Positions 1-12,153 of a DNA stretch of 64,000 bases are shown here, piece by piece. The notes beneath the pieces are model-generated. The model was not told the origin of the DNA, searched no databases, and saw nothing but the letters and a program-made list of their open reading frames with translations. Every line of letters begins with the position of its first letter. Positions within the stretch are counted from its first letter, which is position 1. The DNA lies in NCBI GenBank assembly GCA_026874595.1, contig CM049313.1, forward strand, positions 27,462,008 to 27,526,007. The letters run 5' to 3'. Made by a program: the position numbers and the translations under genes. The DNA is from Sipunculus nudus (lineage: Eukaryota; Annelida; Sipuncula; Golfingiida; Sipunculidae).

Positions 1-1002
1 ATTCTCTATGCACATGCCAGAAATGATGTCAGTATTGCGTAATTGTTTTAAGTTATGGGCCCAAACATAATGCACTTTGTAAAAAATCAAGAAATATATT
101 TACTCCCTTAACAAGAGGATTGCTGAAGCTAGAGATTTTTTGTCAGGGATGTAACATTATTTTATCAAGATTCAATTGAATACCCAAAATTAGTTCTGAA
201 TTTTTCAAATTTTATAAGTTATCAGTATAAATATAAAATTAGTACCTTAAATTTTGCCAAACTTTGACCATGGCACGTTTGTTTCCTGTGAGCACTGTTG
301 ATATAAAATTTCATATCATGCACACATAAGGATTTCAGCTTTTTAGTTTAGAAAGCTAAAAGAAATTGGCCAAAAATTGTAGTTTTTATTACTGTTTTTA
401 CGAGACCATGTCAGACCTTGGCTCTCTCCAGCCACTCTTGAGTCACCTGTATGTTGACCTTGTTGAACTTTCAGCAAATTATGCATGCTTGAGGCGAGGC
501 ATGCACTGGGCAGCCAGGCAGCTTATGGCCAGCCACAGTTGATCCAGGTGTCAAACCCAACTCATCTAGTAGTTTTAACCATCAACATAACAATAAACAA
601 TAAATTAATAAATTTGTATTGGTTTTTAATAACAAATTAAAGAAAAATAAAAAAGGAATTTGTTAGTTTAAAATAACAGGAAATTAACTTGCAGTTACTG
701 ATGATATAAGAATCTAGTATCGATGGATAGAATGTCACGTATTCCAAATAACACCATGCAGTCAACTATGGTATTTTTCAGTTCAATTTTAATGATAAAA
801 AATTAATCATATTATTCATTACTAATCATTAGGGATCATATGAAGGAAATTAATGATAGACATAGATGCAGTTGATAATATTAATCTAGATTCCTACTGT
901 GTCTAGTGTGTACATTGATGTGAAATTAGTCCAAAACGAATATATTACATTTATTTTTTTTAATATAAAAAAAATCCATAAAACCAGGTTCTTATGATCA
1001 TT

Positions 1003-4000
1003 GTATCCCCAGACAAAGTCGGGGGATACTATGTTTTCATACCGGTCCCGCAGCCGCCGCCGCCGCCGCATATAAATCTTGTTGGCGCGATAACCCAAAA
1101 AATATTTCACGGAACTTTACCAAACTTGGTATATGTATAGATATGGGTAAGAGGACGACGCCTATTTAAAATGAGGTCATGACCTTTACTTGGAGAGTGT
1201 CCTTGACCTTGAATAGGTCCAATTTTGGGGAAAATCCACACAAATTCTTTAATATCTCAAGAAATCTTGCATGGATTTATCCCAAAATCAAGTTGATGGA
1301 AGATCATGGATAGGGTTGTCATGTTCCAGAAACTGGTGGCGCCACCTATTATTCTTTACTTGTTTTCGTGCCGTTTAATACCCCAAAAATTGCCACCTTA
1401 CAGTACTGTGAGCATTATAAGTCAAAAACTAACGGACAGATTTCTTTTATATTATGCATATACATAGGTATGGGTTATGAGATGTTTATTTAAATTGGGG
1501 TCATGACCTTTCCTATGATAGTGGCCTTGACCTTGAATATTGCCATATATGGTGAAAATCACACACCTCTTATGATATCTCCAGTGTTGATAGCCATATG
1601 GATTTCAAACATGACTTATGTATGGCCCACCACTAAAGTAAGAACCCTATAGGTTCTAGGGACATGAGGTCAAAGGTCAAGGTCACTGGACTGGCATTTT
1701 AAAAGATACTGTGGATGCATTTTAAGCCAAACTTTCATCCTAGGTCTTCCATCTTGAATATATAGCTCACTTGCCAATAGTGGAAGATCCATATAAATTT
1801 TGGGGTCACAAGGTCAAAGGTCAAGGCCAAAGGAGCTATCTGTCCAGAAATTAGTTTCTGGATGATAATTCCTGCTTTTATCGATGTATTGATTTCAAAC
1901 TTGACTTATATATGTCCCATTGAAAAAGCAAGACTCCAATTGATTTTGGGGTCATGAGGTCAAAGGTCAAGGTCACAGGACACATCTTTAAAAAGATTGT
2001 GGATGCATTTTCAGCCAAACATTTAATCTCAGACCTTTCATCTTGCACATATAAGTCATCTGCCAATAGAGGAACACCCCTATCAGTTTTGAGGTCACAA
2101 GGTCAAAGGTGAAGGTCACAGGAGCCATCTGTCCAAAAATTAGTTTCTGGATGATAATTCCTGCTTTTATTGATGTATGGATTTCAAACTTGACTTGTAT
2201 ATGTCCCATTGGAAAAGCAAGACCCAAATTGATTTTGGGGTCATGAGGTCAAAGGTCAAGGTCACAGGACACATCTTTAAAAAGATTGTGGATGCATTTT
2301 CAGCCAAACATTTCATCTCAGATCTTTCATCTTGCACATATAGTTCACCTGCCAAGAGAGGGAGAACCCTATTGATTTTGAGGTCACAAGGTCAAAGGTG
2401 AAGGTCACAGGAGCCATCTGTCCAAAAATCAGTTTCTGGATAGTAATTCCTTCTTTTATTGATGTATGGATTTCAAACTTGACTTGTATTTGACCCATTG
2501 AAAAGCAAGACCTGAATTGATTTTGGGGTCATGAGGTCAAAGGTCAAGGTCACAGGAAACCTCTTTAAAAAGATTGTGGATGCATTTTCAGCCAAACAAT
2601 TCATCTCAGATCTTTCATCTTGCACATATAGTTCACCTGCCAAGAGAGGAAGAACCCTATCAATTTTGAGGTCACAAGGTCAAAGATGAAGGTCACATGA
2701 GCCATCTGTCCAAAAATTAGTTTCTGGATGATAATTCCTTCTTTTATTGATGTATGGATTTTAAACTTGACTTGTATTTGATCCATTGGAAAAGCAAGAC
2801 CAGAATTGATTTCGGGGTCATGAGGTCAAAGGTCAAGGTCACAGGAAACCTCTTTAAAAAGATTGTGGATGCATTTTTAGCCAAAGAATTCATCTCAGAT
2901 CTTTCATCTTGCACATATAGTTCTCCTGCCAAGAGAGGAAGAACACTATCAATTTTGAGGTCACAAGGTCAAAGGTGAAGGTCACAGGAGCCATCTGTCC
3001 AAAAATTAGTTTCTGGATGATAATTCCTGCTTTTATTGATGTATGGATTTCAAACTTGACTTGTATATGTCCCATTATAAAAGCAAGACCCAAATTGATT
3101 TTTGGGTCATTAGGTCAAAGGTCAAGGTCACAGGAAACCTCTTTAAAAAGATTGTGGATGCATTTTCAGCCAAACAATTCATCTCAGATCTTTCATCTTG
3201 CACATATAGTTCACCTGCCAAGAGTGGAAGACCCCATCAATTTTGAGGTCACAAGGTCAAAGGGGAAGGTCACATGAGCCATCTGTCCAAAAATTAGTTT
3301 CTGGATGATAATTCCTGCTTTTATTGATGTATGGATTTCAAACTTGACTTGTATATGTCCCATTGTAAAAGCAAGACCAGAATTGATTTTGGGGTCATGA
3401 GGTCAAAGGTCAAGGTCACAGGACACACCTTTAAAAAGATTGTGGATGCATTTTCAGCCAAACAATTCATCTCAGATCTTTCATCATGCACATATAGTTC
3501 ACCTGCCAAAGGAGGAAGAACTCTATCAATTTTGAGGTCACAAGGTCAAAGATGAAGGTCACAGGAGCCATCTGTCCAAAAACTAGTTTCTGGATGATAA
3601 TTCCTTCTTTTATTGATGTATGTATCCCAAATTGACTTGTATTTGACCCATTGGAAAAGCAAGACCAGAATTGATTTTGGGGTCATGAGGTCAAAGGTCA
3701 AGGTCACAGGAAACCTTTTTTAAAAAGATTGTGGATGCATTTTCAGCCAAAAAATTCATCTCAGATCTTTCATCTTGCACATATAGTTCTCCTGCCAAGA
3801 GAGGAAGAACACTATCAATTTTGAGGTTACAAGGTCAAAGGTGAAGGTCACAGGAGCCATCTGTCCAAAAATTAGTTTCTTGATTATAATTCCTGCTTTA
3901 TTGATGAATAGATTTCAAACTTGACTTGCATATGTCCCATTGGAAAAGCAAGACCTGAATTGATTTTGGGGTCATGAGATCAAAGGTCAAGGTCACAGGA

Positions 4001-4188
4001 CACATCTTTAAAAAGATCAAGGTCATAGGACCAAAATCTTCACAGAGAGTGTATTTTTAAATGGAAGAAACAATAAATATGCCAAGTGTCAGTATATGCT
4101 GCTAAAAATGGGGGTCTATTCTTAAAGGGGGAGGGGGCCTGCTATGTCTGGGGATAGTCTGGCACCTGCGGTGCCAAGAAATGTCTAG
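1003..4188 (+). mobile_element. Helentron-like non-autonomous element B1 with internal satellite
   Basis: The 5' end is a hairpin: GTATCCCC (1003-1010) pairs with GGGGATAC (1022-1029). Twelve bases of the 5' end, TATCCCCAGACA (1004-1015), recur perfectly inverted at 4145-4156, about 30 bp inside the 3' end. They are followed by a hairpin with arms TGGCAC/GTGCCA (4160-4176) and a terminal CTAG (4185-4188). The flanks are TT on both sides. Sister repeats at about 14131 and 29906 carry the uninterrupted sequence, so both ends are fixed. Asymmetric inverted repeats, a 3' hairpin and TT insertion are what is recalled for Helentron/Helitron2 derivatives. No Rep-helicase frame is present, so it is non-autonomous. 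The superfamily name is inference; the ends are directly visible. Confidence 0.75.
1570..4015 (+). repeat. Tandem array, ~288 bp dimer of ~144 bp monomers, each with AGGTCA hexamer cluster
   Basis: The phrase TTAGTTTCTGGATGATAATT recurs with small changes at about 1851, 2140, 2429, 2717, 3005, 3294, 3583 and 3871, giving a period near 288 bp. Each dimer contains two diverged halves of about 144 bp, each ending in a cluster of AGGTCA-like hexamers. I count 17 clusters from about 1665 to 4000. Small reading frames of 60-100 codons repeat in step with the period on both strands and are by-products of the tandem structure, not genes. Confidence 0.9.
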
Positions 4189-5640
4189 TTATTTAAATGT
4201 GTGAATTTTGTATATTCTGGATTCTCAACATCATTGTTTGGTGAAAACTGAATAAATACCAGACATGGTGCAAATACTTTGCAATTGTATTTAAATACGA
4301 ATATGAATATGTACTCCATTATAAAATTTCTTGCATAAAGAATGGGAATTCAGGTAAAAATGAAAGTATATGAATACCAGTGCAAATACTTAAAAAATGT
4401 ATTCATGAATGCATTCATGAATATATTCTTTAATATTATTTTAATAATCATTTCAGTTATATTTCATTTTAAAAAATCATACGATTCTCTTATTATTTTT
4501 ATTAAAAATTATATCTGGGACAATATTTGTAATTTTTTTAATAAATAGTTAAACTCTTATATTATATGCTCTGCTTATAAGTCATATGGCCAAGTCAAAA
4601 TTTTATTGACAATAGTACTCCATTTGATAATAAAATAAATGAAATCAATCCTCTTCCCTGTCTCCAAAGGTACTATCAAAATCATAGATAAGCTAAACAA
4701 CAACAACTCATAATACAGATTATTTTTATTACCACACAAAACCAGCATGTGCCTCATTTCTAAATCATATTTTTTTATCATATATAGCAGCTGAGTGTCC
4801 TGACCCATAGGTCCCTTGTTTTATTTTTAGCGAACCTGTGAGCTTATGTGATTGTGCGATATTGTGCGTCGTCTGTACGTAAACCAATACTATATTGAAA
4901 ACGGCAGGAGCTAGCATCTCCGAACTTTATGCAAAAAATCAGTCATCTAAAAAACTCCATGGAATTTTGTTTATTTTTTGGCTATCTGGATTTACTGCGA
5001 TTTTATAGGGAAAAAGCTTAAAAACTTTTAAAAATCTTCTTCTCCGAAACCATCCAGCCAAATTGTCTAATATTTCAAAGAAATAATCCCAGAAACAATC
5101 TCTCTCAAGTTTGTTAAAATGGTTCCAGTTCAGTGATTTTTGGCCAAGTTACAGGAAGTTGAACTGAGTCATCTGTAAAAAAAAACATACTAAAATTTCA
5201 ATCTCAGAAATGGCTGGAGCTATCATCACCAAATTTTATGCCAATGTTGGTCATATGAGTCATATCTGAAATTGAGATATTGGTGGCGCCACCTGCATCG
5301 GCCTTTTTTGTACTGGGGTCATCAGTGTCTGTATCATACTGAGGGCTACAAAAAAAAACTTCTTCTCTGAAACCATATGGCAAAATTGTTTAATATCACA
5401 CAGAAATGATCCTAGGGTAGTGTTTTCTGAAGTTTGTTCAAATGGTCTCTGTTTAATGACTTTTGGCTGAGTTATGGGAAGCTGAATTAAGTCATATGCC
5501 ATAACAGCCCATTTTAACTCAGCGGCTACAAAGATCTTCTCATCAAAAACCACTGGGCCAAATTCTTAAAACTCACACATTAATTATCCTCAGATGTTGA
5601 TAATTTAAGTTTGTTCAAATGGTTTTGGTTCAGTGCTTTT

Positions 5641-8071
5641 TAGCTCAGCTGACTTTCAGTCATGCTGGGCTATAGCGATGGGTCTTTGTCTGTCGTCCTT
5701 CTGTCTGTCCGTCCGGCCGTCCGTCCGTCCGTTAGCAGGGCACAAATCGTAACCGTAGGGGCTAGGGCCATGAACTCTATGCAGTCTTAGAGGTTCTAAA
5801 AAGATCTCCTTGCAAACCTGAAATTAGGTCACTGCGACCTATATTCTCGAAGTTATGGGGTGTGTTTGCACCCCCCAGAAATAATTCTTTTAGCCAAAAT
5901 TTTCATCCCAAACCTTCCATCTTTCACATACAGCTCACCTACCAGCAGGGGAAGAACCATAATTTTTTTGAGGTCACAAGGTCAAAGATCAAGGTCACAG
6001 AACCAACTTCTTTGAAAAGCCTGTGGATGCATTTTAAGCCAAACCATTCATCCCAATTCTTTGATCTTTCACATATAGCTCACCTATAGAATCCTATAGA
6101 TGTTGAGGTCACAAGGTCAAAGGTCAGGGTCACAGGATCCACTTCTTTGAAGAGGTTGTGGACACATTTCAAGCTAGACCTTTCATTCCAAACCTTTCAG
6201 CACTGATATTGCTTCTCTGCCAACAGGGGAAAAGACCTGTTGATTTTGAGGTCAAAGGTCAAGTTCACAGCACCCTCTTCTTGCGTGGAGTCATTTTCAG
6301 CAAACTTTTCAATCTATACTTTCCATCTGTCATAAATGGTTTACCTACCAATAGGGTAAGAAGCCTATTGATGTTGAGTTCAAAAGGTCAAAGGTCAAGG
6401 TCACAATATTGTTCTAAATGCTTGTGAACATATTTCAAGTGAAATTGTTCAACCCAAACCTTCAGTCTTTCACATATGCCACATCTATGCATCACTGAAT
6501 GTGATTCAAACTTCATATTTATGGGTCTTTTTGCATGAAGAAATAACTAATTGATTTTGAGGTCAGTTGGTCAGGGATTAAAGGTTGCAGGTCTAAGTTA
6601 TTCACTCATTGGTTGCCAAGTAATTACACCCGGCCAGATGTAAGTTGTTAGTAGTTACCCATCATTTAGAAAGAATCCAGTTGATATGTGGGCAAAAGGC
6701 CAAGGTCATAGGTCAGGGATGTTCACAATAACTTATTTTGTAGACCATCTCTATTTTTCTTGTTTTCTTGTATATATAACCATGGCACTCACAACTGGTA
6801 CATCTCACTGTGTGCCCATAATTGTCAGTGACACTTGTGATTTATGACTCCCTTTTGTATCAGCTCATGGAGTGATAAGGATATATCATTAGTGCATAAC
6901 AAAAACACTGTTGCCGGAATGCTTTGGCCAGGCATTAAGACTATGAGAGTTAAGTGTTAAGGTTTAGCTACTGATTTATAAAATGATGGGAACATTTTGC
7001 AGTTTATATCATGGAATCATAGCAATAAACTTAGTTTTCTAGATATCTGAATATTATTATACAAATCATCAGATATACCAGCAAGTGTTTGTTCTGATAA
7101 TATATGGGTCTGTACCTGGATTTAGGATGGCTTTATTTGATTACAAGTCTCTTAGTGAAGCTTTCTGCATTTCTTTTCTTTAAGGTTTTGCAGTTTACCT
7201 ACCCTGCTGACCCCATTGAATAGCAAGCTGATAATTAAAACAAATTGGACTTGCACTTTTTACATTTGCATGTTCATAAATCTGATACGAGAGCTCTCCA
7301 ACCTGATCATGCCTTTTGAATTGTTTTGGACATTCATAACTGTTACATTCTTTGGAGCAATTGCTACAAGTTTAGTGTATTATTGGAGGGTGTGTGATAT
7401 CAAATGTCAGACTTGTCAGAAAACCATTATGTCTGCCAGGTAGCCATTTTAGAAATCCTTTTGCCAGGGCAGTTTCTGTGATTTTTTTTGATGTTTGGTC
7501 CCTTTTAGAGGATGTTTGTTGTTCAATTTCCGACCTGTCAGAAATCCAGTATGGCCACCAGGAAGCCATCTTTAAATTCCTTTAGAACATATTATCTCAA
7601 GAACTATTAAAGTGAATGCAGTGGGATGTATATTAATGTAATCTTGCATTGGGTCAAAGATTTCTTAATAAATATGACCATCATTTATGAAAGCTCAGTA
7701 CAGTTGGCTTGTATTGAATAAAAATTAATATGGAAGCACCCGTTTCACAATAATTCTTGCATGAATTTCCTTGATCTTTTGCTATATTTTGATCTTATAT
7801 GTGGCCTGTGTGGTATTCCTTTTGAGACTGACAGGTATCGAGCAAGCTGTGGGATTAGTTCCTGATAGCTCAACAACCATACATTTTGCCTCAGACCATC
7901 ATTCACTATGTTTTAACCAGACATATATGATAAGAATTTATGGCAATGTAGAAAGTTTAAACAAAATTGGCATATAGGTTCTGCAACAATTTTACTAGAA
8001 GTTGTGAATCGCAGCCCATGATGTCGCAGGTCATGCTTGGCAGCTGAGCGTCATGACCCATGGGTCACTTG
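5641..8071 (+). mobile_element. Family A-type element A'1 nested in C1
   Basis: It begins TAGCTCAGCTGAC (5641) and ends with CAGCTGAGC, the palindrome GACCCATGGGTC and ACTTG (8071). The unoccupied paralogue near 32549-32564 reads GCTTTTTGGCTGAGTTACGG, matching the left flank ending GCTTTT and the right flank TTGGCTGAGTTACGG. The insertion therefore sits within a T run. The interior (5940-6410) has four clusters of AGGTCA hexamers at about 140 bp intervals, the same motif block as the B1 satellite. No convincing coding sequence is seen. Confidence 0.8.
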
Positions 8072-8954
8072 TTGGCTGAGTTACGGGAAGCTGAACTTAG
8101 CCAGATTGCTGTATCTGCCTATATGAGTTATAAACCTGCAAAACGTTTTTTCGACTGATGCCACTGAAGCCAGTTTGTTTAATATTTTACAAGAATTATC
8201 CCCACAATAATTCTTATAATAATTGTCTTTAATAGTTCCACATGAATTATTTTTGGCTTAATTATGGAGATTGAAAAGAGTCATTTTACCATACATGTTA
8301 GCTGTGTGAAGCAGTTGCAGCCAGCCTGGCACTATTTTATCAGCATCCATTACATCATGCCACTAGACATTTAGATTTAAGGTTATATTTGGTTAATATT
8401 GACATGAAAGCTTTTAAAAAAAGTTAGATATATGATTTAAATTATTCATCATACCAGGCAATGTTTCAATCATGGATATTTAGCTCTCTGTGGCTATATA
8501 AAGACGACTGTACATGGATTATAAATGATTGGTATCCATTCTCAACTTAGTTCAAGAATATGCCATCAATGAGATGTATCTGTATTATAATTTTGCATTC
8601 AGTATGCATCTGTAATATTTTTTCATATATTCTTGATTTATTTTTTATAAAAGTCAGCTGAAAAGCATTTTGTATTGGGAAAATATATTTCAAAGTTATT
8701 TCAAGTAGGGACCACTTTTGTGTACAGATGGCAGCACTTGGTTTACCTTTGGCAGATTGCCAGTGCCTTGATGATGGCCATTAGCCAAGATGATGTCAGC
8801 TCTTTCAATAGTTTTGGCACAGTGCCAGGATTGGAAGAAGGGCAGCCAGGTATTGGTCAAGAGTTCTATAGACTGCCCACTGCATCAGATTTGGCACTAA
8901 AGTTCAGCCTGGAGCTATTTATAGCTTTGGCAGCTGCCAACTGTGTCATATTAT

Positions 8955-9052
8955 ACAACAGGTCAAGAGTTCACTCAGTGCAGCCAGGTACAGGTCAAAA
9001 GTTCACTCAGTCTAGCCAGGTGCAGGTCAAGAGTTCACTCAGTGCAGTAGCT
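8955..9052 (+). repeat. 32 bp minisatellite in Family C, 3 copies
   Basis: Three copies of a unit built on CAGGTCAAGAGTTCACTCAG. The homologous place in the second Family C copy (33470-33590) has four. Confidence 0.75.
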
Positions 9053-9679
9053 TGAGGCAGCAATTTGTCACAGTTTACACGGGGGCAACTGCTTTACTCA
9101 CCTAAGCCTGGTCAGCCCAGTGCATCAAATTCAAGGGAAGTTTGATGTATTGGCCTGATATTTTGACCTGTCTATGTGTCTTTGATGGCTTTCTCATTCA
9201 CAAGACAGGTGTCGCCACCTACATTCACTTTTGCACAGTGCATGCGCTTGCTTATTTCTAGCAGAGGAATTTGATACATCAGCCTAAAATTGGGCATATT
9301 TATACATATTGGGTAGCTTTATTGTGTACAAGACTGGTGGTGCGCCTATAATAATTTTTGAACAGTGTATGTCCCTGCTTATTAAGCAGGAGGGGTTTGA
9401 CATATCAGTCTGATTGGGCATATTTATTTATATTTGATAGCTTCATTGTATACAAGATTGTTGGTTCCAGCTACAATCATTTTTGTGTTGTGTGCACCCA
9501 TGCCAGAATTTCAGCAATGATGTTTGTACAATTGTTTCTTGTTCAGAATGTTTAGTACTTGCATTGTTCATATACATGTAATCAATTGCACAGGTTCGCA
9601 TCAGGCCTGTAGGCCTTGTTAAATATTTAATAATTATGAATAAACTTTTTCCTCATATAAGCACTGTTGCCTGAAATTT

Positions 9680-10010
9680 CATATCCTGTGTTTCTATGAG
9701 GTATTGTAAGTCTCACCATTACAGGTTCTCTATGCAAACCTTAAATTAGGTCACTGTGAGTTATGGGGTGTGTTTGCACCCCCCAGAATTAATTCTTATA
9801 GCCAAAATTTTCATCTCAATTCTTCCATCTTTCAAATACAGCTCACCTACCAACAGGGGAAGAACCCTTAGTATCAATAATAGGTCACATAGTCAATGGT
9901 CAAGGTCACAGGACCCTGATTTTGAAAAAAACGCTTATATAAATATTGGTATATAGACAAATTCAGCTGAGCATTTAGAGTTTTTAGACCCATAGGTCCC
10001 TAGTTCTGAA
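9680..10010 (+). repeat. Family A' tail fragment
   Basis: The segment has the GTGTGTTTGCACCCCCC block also seen at 5859-5876, one degraded AGGTCA cluster (9882-9912), and a decayed tail (TTCAGCTGAGC, GACCCATAGGTCCCTAG) ending near 10010. It is a truncated relative of A'1 without a head. Confidence 0.55.
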
Positions 10011-10690
10011 TGGTATACAGACTCTGTAGATGGCACAATTTTTGCTGGATCAGCTTAAATTGTATTTTCAGTTTCGCTGGTTGTTATCTACTATGCCCTG
10101 CTTGCACAGTGGACCATTGAGTGGAGCCAAAAATGTAGCCACTAGGCCTGGGATACTCAGCAAGGCATTCTCTTTGGAGAACTATTACAGCATGAAATGT
10201 ATACTTCAGTATCCACACAATCCAGGTGGAGTGTTTTTGGAAACCTGGCATTTTTCAGACAAACATGATTTGAGCCCCTCAGGAGCCAGACATATGGTTG
10301 AATTCAGATACAACTGGTTATTTTATAATAGCTGACAGAGTATCAAGAAACCCATTGTTCCTATTACATGTTATTATATCCTGTGATGTACAGCTGGCTG
10401 TCTGTTTACAGGAGCTGGCTCTGTTTTGAAACTGTGTCACAGATGGCACACACAGCTTGACCCAGCAACCCACATACAGATTCACAAGATCCCTCCAGTG
10501 TTGTAAACCATACTCCTTCAAGGCTTGTGTTCCAAAACGTGCAAGTAGGATAAATAACAATATATTGTATTTCTATACTGAAAGTTGTGGATACTATGGT
10601 TTCTGCATGGTCATGCCTCCCCCCACAGATGCAGAAAATCCTTGCCAGACAAGATAACTTAAAAATATTCCAAGAAACTTCAGATTTTAC
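10011..10690. other. Unassigned single-copy-looking spacer
   Basis: I find no repeat match inside the window. Frames of about 100 codons exist on both strands (10030-10335 plus, 10406-10693 minus). They overlap, lack visible splice context or recognisable motifs, and are not called as genes. Confidence 0.3.
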
Positions 10691-11275
10691 CATTACACAG
10701 ATACGGGTGAGTGGAGGAACATAAATACAATGGGGTCAAGACCTTTATCAGGGGATTGACCTTTATCAGGAGCATGACCTTTCACCTTGTATTGGTCTTT
10801 TTTTTTATTAAAGTCTCACAAAATATTATATATACCAAGAAAGGCTGGGTTGATCAGTCTGCTAATCAGGTTAATCAAAGCATTTTGATACCTTTGTATT
10901 GTATGAGAGGCACTGGAGGCGTCACCTACAATCTCTTGCCACAAAAATCTCTTTCTCATTTTTGTGTCGTTTAAAATCCCCATGTCTATCACTTTCCAGT
11001 TGTGTGAGCTATGTAATTCTAAAACAAATGGACAGATTTCTTTCATTCATGCAGATGCATAGTTTTGGGTCAAGGCATGAAGTCTATTCAGATATGGGTC
11101 ATGACCTTTTCTATGAAGGTGGCCTTGACCTTGATATGTTTGGTGGAAGACGCACAAGAGTTCTAAAGAATATGTGGATGAGTAGTTCTGAAAATCAGTA
11201 TGAAAGATGATAAAGTTCAAAAATAGTTAATTGTCAGATGCAAAATCTGTTGACCTTGAACTTGAAGATCAAATA
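10690..11275 (+). repeat. Fragment related to the 5' interior of B1
   Basis: The phrases GGGTCATGACCTTT, GGCCTTGACCTTGA and ACGGACAGATTTCTTT-like text follow each other as at 1430-1560 in B1. The B1 terminal hairpin is absent, so this is a truncated or diverged relative. Confidence 0.5.
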
Positions 11276-11311
11276 AGCTTATTGTGAACCCAACAACTTT
11301 TGCAGTGTTTT

Positions 11312-12146
11312 TAGCTCGGCTGACTGTAAGTCATCTGAGCTATAGTCGTGGTCCATTGTCCTCCGTCGGTCTGTCTGTCCGTCTGACTGTTAGACTGGCA
11401 CGTTTTGAAACCGTTAGACGTAGAAATCTAAAATTCTGCGTACTGTTAGATGTCCCCAAGATCTTCTACTAAACCAAAAACTGGGTTCTAGAAATTAAGG
11501 AAAAACCTCATATTTCCATTAAAAACCTATTGTCACACTTCAGGACTGCCTAATATCAAAACCACTTATCTATTTTTCTTAATATTTACCAGAAGTATTC
11601 TCCTATATATATAAGTCCTATTTACATGCTAGAATTAAGTCTGTTAACTTTAATTTCTTTAAGTTATGGGCCCAAACATAATGTACTTTGTAAAAAAATC
11701 AGGAAAAATATTTGCTCATTTAATATGAAAATTTTAATTAAAGGTCAATTATATATCCAAAATTAGATCTGAATTTAAAAAAAAATTTTATGTTATAAGC
11801 ATAAAAATAAAATCAGAACCTTAAATTGTGCCCAACTTTGACCATGGCACATTTTTTCCTGCAAGTACTGTTGATTTAATTTTTAACAGCATGTAAACAC
11901 TCATTTTTTTTTAAATCTGATATTTGAAAATAAAAGCTTGAAATTTAGGCTAGTTTTTTTAATTTTTTCCATAGGCTCTATCTTAGTCCCTTGCTTTGTC
12001 CAGATGCAGGCACCACACTCCTGGTCACTTGGAGTCAGCTATGCCAGGGTTTCTGATTTGTTACAGTCACTTCGGGAGATCCCCTGCTGTGACAGGTGTT
12101 CAGTTATTCTCATATCAGCTGAGCACAGTGACCCATGGATCCCTCG
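11312..12146 (+). mobile_element. Family A short copy A2
   Basis: Head TAGCTCGGCTGAC at 11312, followed by the GTCCGTC-type tetranucleotide zone. It ends with CAGCTGAGC, GACCCATGGATC and CCCTCG at 12146. It contains only one internal block, so it is about 0.84 kb against 2.6 kb for A3 and A5. A3 starts 7 bp further on after a T run. Confidence 0.75.
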
Positions 12147-12153
12147 CTTTTTT

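Larger units (their letters stand above)
1..4818 (+). mobile_element. Family A repeat copy A1, split by the B1 insertion
   Basis: The window opens inside a Family A copy. The left part (1-1002) and right part (4189-4818) align with the uninterrupted copies at 12154-14755 and 27916-30533. The right part ends with the family tail, an AGCTGAG-type motif followed by a GACCCATAGGTC near-palindrome and CCCTTG. The head lies outside the window. Paralogues read straight through the junction as GATCATTATTTAAATG, so 1003-4188 is a later insertion. Short frames in it (for example near 4342-4548) recur in sister copies as repeat sequence and are not genes. Confidence 0.8.
4828..9618 (+). mobile_element. 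Family C element C1 (interrupted by A'1)
   Basis: The 5' end TAGCGAACCTGTGAGC starts at 4828. Its GCGAACCTGT (4830-4839) recurs perfectly inverted as ACAGGTTCGC at 9590-9599, close to the 3' end. The hairpin AGGCCTGTAGGCCT (9603-9616) and CTTG (ending 9618) follow, then TT. This is the same layout as B1 and Family A. Removing the nested 5641-8071 insertion leaves about 2.36 kb. A 126-codon frame at 8675-9055 lies in a part duplicated at 33140-33600, where it is broken, so I do not call it a gene. Confidence 0.7.

Noticed and set aside
1878-3555. Series of similar 60-100 codon frames on both strands
   Set aside because: They repeat with the 288 bp tandem period and exist only because the monomer lacks stops in those frames.
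4342-4548. Hydrophobic frame resembling a small membrane protein, repeated at 14280, 30060 and 52981
   Set aside because: AT-rich Family A tail sequence; differences among copies shift or stop the frame, with no sign of coding conservation.
5690-5735. CCGT/CTGT-rich zones in Family A heads as a CpG island or promoter
   Set aside because: Short tetranucleotide runs present in every Family A head; simple repeat is the sufficient explanation.
8675-9055. 126-codon frame
   Set aside because: Lies in Family C repeat; the paralogous segment at 33140-33600 is interrupted by indels, and part of the frame is a 32 bp minisatellite.
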